From assembly GCA_964649745.1 (NCBI GenBank), contig CAZYQI010000022.1, positions 1 through 57,363 of the forward strand: a DNA stretch of 57,363 nucleotides, given 5' to 3'. The position numbers and the translations under genes were made by a program. The DNA is from CAZEHS01 sp964649745. GTDB lineage: Bacteria; Bacillota; Clostridia; Peptostreptococcales; Acidaminobacteraceae. The notes under the pieces were generated by a model. It was given only the letters and a program-made list of their open reading frames with translations. It did not search any database and was not told the DNA's origin. Below, one piece after another: positions 53,201 through 57,363 of the stretch (position 1 is the stretch's first letter; each line of letters starts with the position of its first letter).

Positions 53201-53751
53201 TTAAGGTGCCGGAGGCTATGGACAAGGAAATGTCCGGAGCGGAGTTAGGTACCTTGCACCATTTGGTTCTTCAGCATCTGAAGCTTGATGGAGTGCTGGA
53301 CGAGGCTGACATCGACGGACAGATGACACTTATGGTGGAAAAGGAACTGCTGATGCCGGAGGATCTGGGGTACATCCGAAAGGACTGGTTGGCCGGTCTT
53401 TTTCGCAGCGGCCTTGGAAAGCGCCTGCTGGCAAGCGATCAGATACTCAGGGAGGTTCCCTTTGTCATTCTGAGGGATTATGAGGAATTGGGCGGCGATG
53501 CCCAAGGTGACGTGCTGGTACAGGGTGTCATTGATTGCTGTTTCCGGGAGAAGGACGGCTGGATTCTTCTGGACTACAAGACCGATAGCTTTATCGAAAG
53601 TTTCAGGGCGGTTGAAAAATATGGGCATCAGATCCGTCTTTACGAGACAGCCCTGGTGGAGCTGACGGGAGAACCGGTGAAGGAAAGCTGGCTGTATCTG
53701 ATGAAATCCGGCGATTCGGTGCTGGTGAACGGGCAAAATGATAAATACTAA
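50233..53751 (+). CDS. addA: AddA, helicase-nuclease subunit A
   Basis: 1172 aa; ATG 50233 behind GGGGAGG. Superfamily 1 (UvrD-like) helicase motifs: SAGAGSGKTAVL (~22-33), VVTFTKAAAGEMKERL, LFIDEYQDSN (~390), GDVKQSIYRFR, MSIHRSKGLEFPVVFLGG, ILYVAMTRAMDRLYL. C-terminal RecB nuclease: VQGVIDCCF...LLDYKTDSF (~1113). Supplies the helicase motor and one of the two nuclease sites. A foldback repeat begins exactly at its stop codon. Confidence 0.96.
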   Translation: MSVRWTTEQNSAIQAQNSNLLVSAGAGSGKTAVLVNRILRLILEEAVPVDRLLVVTFTKAAAGEMKERLRRELVGVSVSQPDKAAQIKEQLHRLNHAWITTFHGFCRQLLQRHFQEAGLEPGFRVLDTPEAQQLKAAAVAEILEEAYEAEEPGFLHWAECYSGNRTDQRLEAMILDMHSFIHSQPEPWVWMERILTTYTLPLDGKNPWIAQEQSRRREMIAEALELLDHALEKANDPEGPSEYIGALTADLQQAEGLEEALGQGPDRWEACTASMSRSRLNPVSKARKAELSSVIIEMVKDLRDEAWGLLKTVQEKPWAGPGTRMESDLRAVGYNCEVLAHLIKRFDTAYSALKIRGGAVDYNDLEHKALKLLESEPLRNQYRDYFAYLFIDEYQDSNGVQETLLKALQKGQNRFMVGDVKQSIYRFRLAEPQLFVSKLTGSSLEDGAPDRRIDLNRNFRSRKEVIDTINTVFQAVMSPELGDVAYDEGARLIPGAEYPSCPAENVRLTILDTTSGEGEELTEGGEYTTAEREARAIGMHILEVAGTPVWDVREGAWRPAVWDDMAVLLRAVKPWLNTLNRVFGEMGIPVRAEGASGSDEAWELLAVINLLRLIGNSRQDIPLMVVMRSPFGGFTVEELAEIRSCLPEGEFRDAVQAVRMSASPLTARLEQFFQKLTSWQEQCRTGRLGNFLWRVFEDQGFMLYCQAMPKGGARRERLLWAISQADQRGSRGGDTPEALAEHLEALLERGDLPSGGDTKTTGGVRIMSIHRSKGLEFPVVFLGGLGKKFNTADLREDVLRHRDLGFGLRFVDPQRRIRRGTLVTELIQDAIKRENLSEEMRILYVAMTRAMDRLYLYGSVQNLEKRFSLWQKGPERFFLKNAQSYLEWLMPPLIEGVQDTEPWNGIREVNAGSSKMQVCFTASVRGMESASESLPLERDASSESRDWDLSQWPWVYPWEEASRIPSKLSVTEVNRLKTGTVEGNGRGASLKVPEAMDKEMSGAELGTLHHLVLQHLKLDGVLDEADIDGQMTLMVEKELLMPEDLGYIRKDWLAGLFRSGLGKRLLASDQILREVPFVILRDYEELGGDAQGDVLVQGVIDCCFREKDGWILLDYKTDSFIESFRAVEKYGHQIRLYETALVELTGEPVKESWLYLMKSGDSVLVNGQNDKY

Positions 53752-53906
53752 ACCTTTTGCCACGGATAACACGGGCTTACACGGATTAAGATCTTGATAG
53801 TTTTAAAAAGGTCAACATAACCCATCGTCCTTCATCTGCGTCATCTGCGGCTAAGGGTTTTAATTTTTATCCGTGCTAATCCGTGTTATCCGTGGCTAAT
53901 GCATTT
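53751..53906. repeat. 156-bp foldback (MITE-like) repeat between addA and the CysQ-like gene
   Basis: GCCACGGATAACACGG (53759-53774) and CCGTGTTATCCGTGGC (53881-53896) are perfect 16-bp inverted ends. Inside are TCATCTGCG/TCATCTGCGGCTAAG motifs. It starts at the last base of the addA stop and ends just before the RBS of the next gene. Confidence 0.82.
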
Positions 53907-53921
53907 AGGGAGTTGATAACT

Positions 53922-54692
53922 ATGCAAAAGGCCTTACAAACGGCCATCGATGCGGCGCTTCTTGCGGGAGCGGCAATTCTGGCGGAATATGAAAAGCCCC
54001 ACGAGATTGAGTACAAGGAGGATGCGTCTCCGGTTACTCAGGCGGATCGGATTGCCAACGAACTGATTGTGAGGCACCTTAAAGAGGCGTACCCGGGGTA
54101 CGCCATACTGGCGGAAGAATCCGTCGATGACCCTTCCCGTCTGGATAACGACTGGTGCTGGATTGTGGATCCCATTGACGGCACCAAGGAATACATCAAG
54201 CGGAACGGAGAGTTCACCGTAAATATTGCGTTGGCTTTCCGTCACGAAATCCAACTGGGCGTCATCTATGTCCCGGTAGCCGGCGAGCTCTATTACGCCT
54301 GCATAGGGAAGGGGGCATACTGGCGCCACGAGGGCATTGAGGAGAGAATACATGTTTCTGATCGGACAGAGGAGCTGGTGGCGCTGATCGGGCGTACGTC
54401 GCAACCGGAGGAAAGCAAGCGGCTGATGGCGGAGAACGATCACCGGATCAACCGGATCATCAGCACCGGCAGTTCGTTGAAAGGGTGTCTGATCTCCCGG
54501 GGGGCGGCAGATGTTTACTACCGGTTTGGCCCAACAATGGAATGGGATCTGGCTGCCATGGAGAGTGTTATCCGTGAAGCGGGAGGAATCATACTGGATA
54601 TGGATGGGCAGCCTTTCCGGTATAATCGGGTGGATCCGTTGAATGCCAAAGGATTCTATGTGCTGAACAGAATAGAGAATCACTTGGTTTAG
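53922..54692 (+). CDS. cysQ: CysQ-like 3'(2'),5'-bisphosphate nucleotidase (inositol-monophosphatase fold)
   Basis: ATG 53922 has AGGGAG 9 bases upstream; a GTG at 53883 lies in the repeat. 256 aa. Metal-binding residues: EES (~65-67), DPIDGTKEYIKRNGEF (~83-98), and WDLAAMESVIREAGG (~207). DPIDGTKE(Y/F) with NGEF is the CysQ subgroup, which removes the toxic 3'-phosphoadenosine-5'-phosphate made in sulfate activation. Other members act on inositol or fructose phosphates, so the substrate is less certain than the fold. Confidence 0.85.
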   Translation: MQKALQTAIDAALLAGAAILAEYEKPHEIEYKEDASPVTQADRIANELIVRHLKEAYPGYAILAEESVDDPSRLDNDWCWIVDPIDGTKEYIKRNGEFTVNIALAFRHEIQLGVIYVPVAGELYYACIGKGAYWRHEGIEERIHVSDRTEELVALIGRTSQPEESKRLMAENDHRINRIISTGSSLKGCLISRGAADVYYRFGPTMEWDLAAMESVIREAGGIILDMDGQPFRYNRVDPLNAKGFYVLNRIENHLV

Positions 54693-54702
54693 AAGCGTGG
54701 TG

Positions 54703-55134
54703 ATAAACCCTTAGCCGCAGATGAAAGCGGATAAAAGAATGATGAACGCAGATGAATTCTGATGGATTATGGGTTTTCATTTTTTATTGATCTAATTGTT
54801 CAATGGAATAATATGGACGCTTACGTCAACATATGAGTGATGACGTTACACCCATCGGTTTTCATCTGCGTACATCTACCCTAAAAATGTACTACTGCTA
54901 GACCTCCCTCTTGGCCGTTACGGCATAAGCGATGTGCAACAAATCACAGATTTGTGCACCCTGCTTAACGGAGGTGGCACCGAAGGTGACGGTGGGAGTT
55001 GTTACGCGCTTACTCCCCCTTGCCGCTTCGCGTCCGTTCCCCCTCAAGAGGGGGATGGAGCCACTGCCAATCGTCACCATTTTCATGGCCGGTGGTTTCC
55101 CAACGGGAAATGGGGGTCTGCGGCTAAAGGTTTT
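54703..55134. repeat. Composite foldback repeat between the CysQ-like gene and the pseudouridine operon
   Basis: Left end AAACCCTTAGCCGCAGATGAA-like, and right end TCTGCGGCTAAAGGTTTTGAT, are inverted copies of each other. Between them (54902-55058) lies a diverged copy of the CTCCCTC...GAGGGGG foldback. This has the same nesting as the element before tetR. It fills most of the 54693-55253 gene-free stretch; the rest is the promoter below. Confidence 0.7.
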
Positions 55135-55182
55135 GATCTCGTTTTGCACGTTATCACCATTCTTCTAAATATTTACTTTGCC

Positions 55183-55211
55183 TTGAAAAAATGCGCTTTC
55201 GGTGCTAATAT
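55183..55211 (+). promoter_or_regulatory. Promoter of the pseudouridine degradation operon
   Basis: TTGAAA (55183-55188), 17-bp spacer, TAATAT (55206-55211). Transcription would start near 55218, which makes the ATG there unlikely and supports ATG 55254 as the start. Confidence 0.65.
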
Positions 55212-55253
55212 AAACATATGATTACAAGACAAACAAAAGCTTATGGTGGTTCT

Positions 55254-56360
55254 ATGACAAATCGCGAAAAAGAGATTCTGGATTTACTTCGCAGGGATCC
55301 GCTGATATCCCAGCAGGAACTTGCAGATAAGCTGGGAATCACAAGGTCTTCTGTTGGCGTGCACATCAGCAATCTGATGCAAAAGGGTGCTATACGGGGA
55401 AAGGGATATATCATATCGGACGAAAGCCGTATAACGGTTATAGGGGGAGCGAACCTCGACATATATGGCTTTCCCGGTGCTGAGCTGATTCCGGCGGTAT
55501 CGAACCCCGGAAGGGTTGAGACAACCTGCGGAGGTGTTGGACGCAATATCGCGGAAAATCTGGCCAGGCTTGGCGCATCGGTTTCCCTGGTTACGGCCAT
55601 CGGTCAGGATGCTTATGGTGAGCGGATACGGCAGGGGGCCCAGGATGCCGGTGTGGACATGTCCCACAGCATACGGTCAACCCGTTATCCCACATCTACC
55701 TATCTTGCGCTCCAGGACGGCCTGGGTGAAATGGCCTGGGCGGTTTCGCAGATGGATATCATGGCGGAAATGACCGTGGAGAATCTCAGAAGAGAGGAAC
55801 CGTGGCTCGACAAGGCTTCAACATTGGTATTGGATGCGAACCTGCCGGAGGCGGCCATTGCGTGGCTGGCGGATAGATACCGGCATCTTCCCGTTTGGCT
55901 TGATCCCGTTTCGATCGAAAAATCAAAAAAACTGAGAGGCCTGCTTCACAGTCTGTTCGCCATTAAGCCGAACCGTCAGGAAGCCATGCAGCTATCCGGG
56001 ATTTCGGCCCAGGATCGGGATGGGATTCTGGCCAACTGGCACTGGTTCATGGAAGCGGGGGTCAAAGAACTCTGGCTTTCGCTGGGACAGGAGGGGCTGT
56101 TTTTCGGAAATGCCCAGGGAGGATTCTTTGCCGGTCCTCCAAGGATTGATCTGGTAAATGCCAACGGAGCGGGAGACGCACTGATGGCAGGAGCGGTTTA
56201 CGGTACTGTGGCCGGGGAATCGGATCAGGACCGGGTGCGCATGGCTCTGGCTTCTGCGGCTCTGACCTGCACATCCCGGGAAACCATTCATCCAGATCTG
56301 TCAGAAACCTTAATAAAGTCAATTATGAATGAGGTGACAATTTATGAAACAATATCTTGA
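55254..56360 (+). CDS. psuK: HTH-fused PfkB-family kinase, probable pseudouridine kinase
   Basis: ATG 55254 gives 368 aa. Residues 1-55 are a winged HTH (EILDLLRRDPLISQQELADKLGITRSSVGVHISNL). The rest is a PfkB sugar kinase: VIGGANLDIYG, TCGGVGRNIAENLARLG (~90-106), and the catalytic anion-hole NANGAGDALMAG (~302-313). It overlaps psuG by 17 bases, which fits pseudouridine 5'-kinase. The HTH suggests it may also sense its substrate or product and regulate the operon. Nucleoside choice rests on the neighbour. Confidence 0.88.
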   Translation: MTNREKEILDLLRRDPLISQQELADKLGITRSSVGVHISNLMQKGAIRGKGYIISDESRITVIGGANLDIYGFPGAELIPAVSNPGRVETTCGGVGRNIAENLARLGASVSLVTAIGQDAYGERIRQGAQDAGVDMSHSIRSTRYPTSTYLALQDGLGEMAWAVSQMDIMAEMTVENLRREEPWLDKASTLVLDANLPEAAIAWLADRYRHLPVWLDPVSIEKSKKLRGLLHSLFAIKPNRQEAMQLSGISAQDRDGILANWHWFMEAGVKELWLSLGQEGLFFGNAQGGFFAGPPRIDLVNANGAGDALMAGAVYGTVAGESDQDRVRMALASAALTCTSRETIHPDLSETLIKSIMNEVTIYETIS

Positions 56361-57258
56361 TATGACACCTGAAGTGCGGGAAGCGATTGAAAAGGGTAAG
56401 CCGGTTGTGGCACTGGAATCCACCATCATTTCCCATGGAATGCCCTACCCGCAAAATGTTGAAACGGCTCGGAAGGTTGAGGCAATCATACGCGAGCAGG
56501 GAGCGGTTCCGGCTACCATTGCGGTCCTTGGAGGCCGTTTGAAGGCGGGGCTTACGGATGACGAACTGGAGTACTTGGGAAAAACTTCCGGGATAAAAAA
56601 AGTCAGCCGGCGAGATCTTCCGGCTGTGGTGGCACTGAATCAGGATGGAGCAACCACGGTGGCTTCCACCATGATTATTGCAGCTCTGGCGGGAATCAAG
56701 GTTTTTGTAACGGGGGGCATTGGTGGTGTTCATCGGGGGGCTCAGGAAACCTTCGATATTTCGGCAGATTTGATGGAGCTTGCCGGTACATCGGTAGCCG
56801 TGGTTTGTGCAGGGGCAAAATCCATCCTTGATATTGGTCTCACACTGGAGGTTCTGGAAACACAAGGGGTTCCGGTCTTGGGTTTTGAAACGGATGATTT
56901 TCCTGCGTTCTACACCCGCACCAGCGGGTTTGGGGTAGATATACGGGTGAACAGTGCAGATGAAGCAGCCCGTGTTATGCAGGCCAAGTGGGATTTGGGG
57001 CTTCGGGGAGGCCTGCTGATTGCCAACCCGATACCGGAGGACTATGCAATGGAGGAAGCGGTAATAAGGGGTGCCATTGAAACAGCCCTGAAGGAAGCGG
57101 AGAGTCAGGGAATACGGGGCAAAGAAATGACCCCGTTCCTCCTGGCCCGTGTAAAGGGGCTCACAGACGGGAAAAGCCTGGACAGCAATATCCAGCTGGT
57201 TTATAACAATGCCAGGGTTGGGGCGCAGATTGCGGTTGCCTTTACCGGACTCAGATAG
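56344..57258 (+). CDS. psuG: PsuG, pseudouridine-5'-phosphate glycosidase
   Basis: ATG 56344 behind GAGGTGA, 304 aa, normal length. Family motifs: VALESTIISHGMPYPQN (~22-38), GAVPATIAVLGGRLKAGL, RRDLPAVVALNQDGATTVAST, FVTGGIGGVHRGAQETFDIS, CAGAKSILDIGLTLE, GFGVDIRVNS. It splits pseudouridine 5'-phosphate into uracil and ribose 5-phosphate by a Lys/Asp-assisted reaction. Together with the upstream kinase it forms a pathway for recycling pseudouridine from RNA. Confidence 0.96.
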   Translation: MKQYLDMTPEVREAIEKGKPVVALESTIISHGMPYPQNVETARKVEAIIREQGAVPATIAVLGGRLKAGLTDDELEYLGKTSGIKKVSRRDLPAVVALNQDGATTVASTMIIAALAGIKVFVTGGIGGVHRGAQETFDISADLMELAGTSVAVVCAGAKSILDIGLTLEVLETQGVPVLGFETDDFPAFYTRTSGFGVDIRVNSADEAARVMQAKWDLGLRGGLLIANPIPEDYAMEEAVIRGAIETALKEAESQGIRGKEMTPFLLARVKGLTDGKSLDSNIQLVYNNARVGAQIAVAFTGLR

Positions 57259-57278
57259 TTAAATGAACTCCCAATCTC

Positions 57279-57303
57279 AAAACCGGCCGATATGGCCGGT
57301 TTT
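57279..57303 (+). terminator. Intrinsic terminator of the pseudouridine operon
   Basis: AAAACCGGCC, GATAT loop, GGCCGGTTTT. Confidence 0.85.
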
Positions 57304-57322
57304 CCTTGTTGTATTAAACGAA

Positions 57323-57345
57323 AACCACCCGCTATGCGGGTGGTT
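57323..57345 (-). terminator. Likely terminator of an off-window minus-strand gene
   Basis: AACCACCCGC, TAT loop, GCGGGTGGTT. On the minus strand it is followed by TTCGTTT, on the plus strand by CAAAAAAG, so it fits a leftward transcript entering from the right. Confidence 0.55.
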
Positions 57346-57363
57346 CAAAAAAGCTTATAGCTA

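Overview
The window looks like chromosomal DNA from an anaerobic Gram-positive bacterium of the Clostridia. The signs are sortase (LPKTG) surface proteins next to an S-layer-homology (SLH) protein, c-di-GMP-I riboswitches, strong AGGAGG-type ribosome binding sites, many intrinsic terminators, AddAB rather than RecBCD, and a kdpFABCDE operon. The genus cannot be fixed from the sequence alone. One run of 100 N (42277-42376) marks an assembly gap.

Region 1 (1-16.9 kb) is a surface-protein locus. It holds the 3' end of a Ser-Asp repeat LPKTG protein and four complete LPKTG proteins built from DUF11-like, vWA and Cna-B/SpaA-like modules. All five end in the same tail (DRDRADPP-like stretch, then IPLGVPVLPKTGE). 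Three consecutive genes are each preceded by the same kind of promoter and a c-di-GMP-I (GEMM-I) riboswitch whose last strand is also the first strand of a terminator. That arrangement predicts c-di-GMP turns the genes on. The fourth has no riboswitch but a strong sigma-A promoter with a near-perfect Fur box. Between the first and second LPKTG genes lie three envelope-type genes: a Stealth-like sugar-phosphate transferase, a CapA/ATP-grasp fusion, and a large protein with an alpha-toroid-like region.

Region 2 (16.9-22.6 kb) has a TetR-HlyD-ABC ATPase-ABC2 permease export operon with two palindromic operators flanking its promoter, then a HAD phosphatase overlapping an M15 D-Ala-D-Ala carboxypeptidase. 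Region 3 (22.6-30.7 kb) is a complete kdpFABCDE potassium uptake operon, including a 27-residue KdpF and a putative KdpE box. Region 4 (30.8-39.9 kb) has an unknown membrane protein, a SEC-C protein, a two-gene LysO-type lysine exporter, CheD, a Cof-type HAD phosphatase, a secreted FnIII/copper-amine-oxidase-N protein, a 7TM LytS-type kinase with a SARP-like response regulator, and a degenerate receiver protein.

Region 5 (39.9-46.2 kb) has a large LamG/cadherin-like/SLH adhesin interrupted by the assembly gap, a PPi-type phosphofructokinase and a CheY-like protein. Region 6 (46.2-57.4 kb) has a DUF1461/TIGR01906 membrane protein, addB, addA, a CysQ-like phosphatase, and a pseudouridine degradation pair (HTH-fused kinase plus PsuG). 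Dispersed foldback elements (MITE-like, some nested inside others) fill several intergenic spaces. No rRNA, tRNA, CRISPR array or intact transposase was seen.
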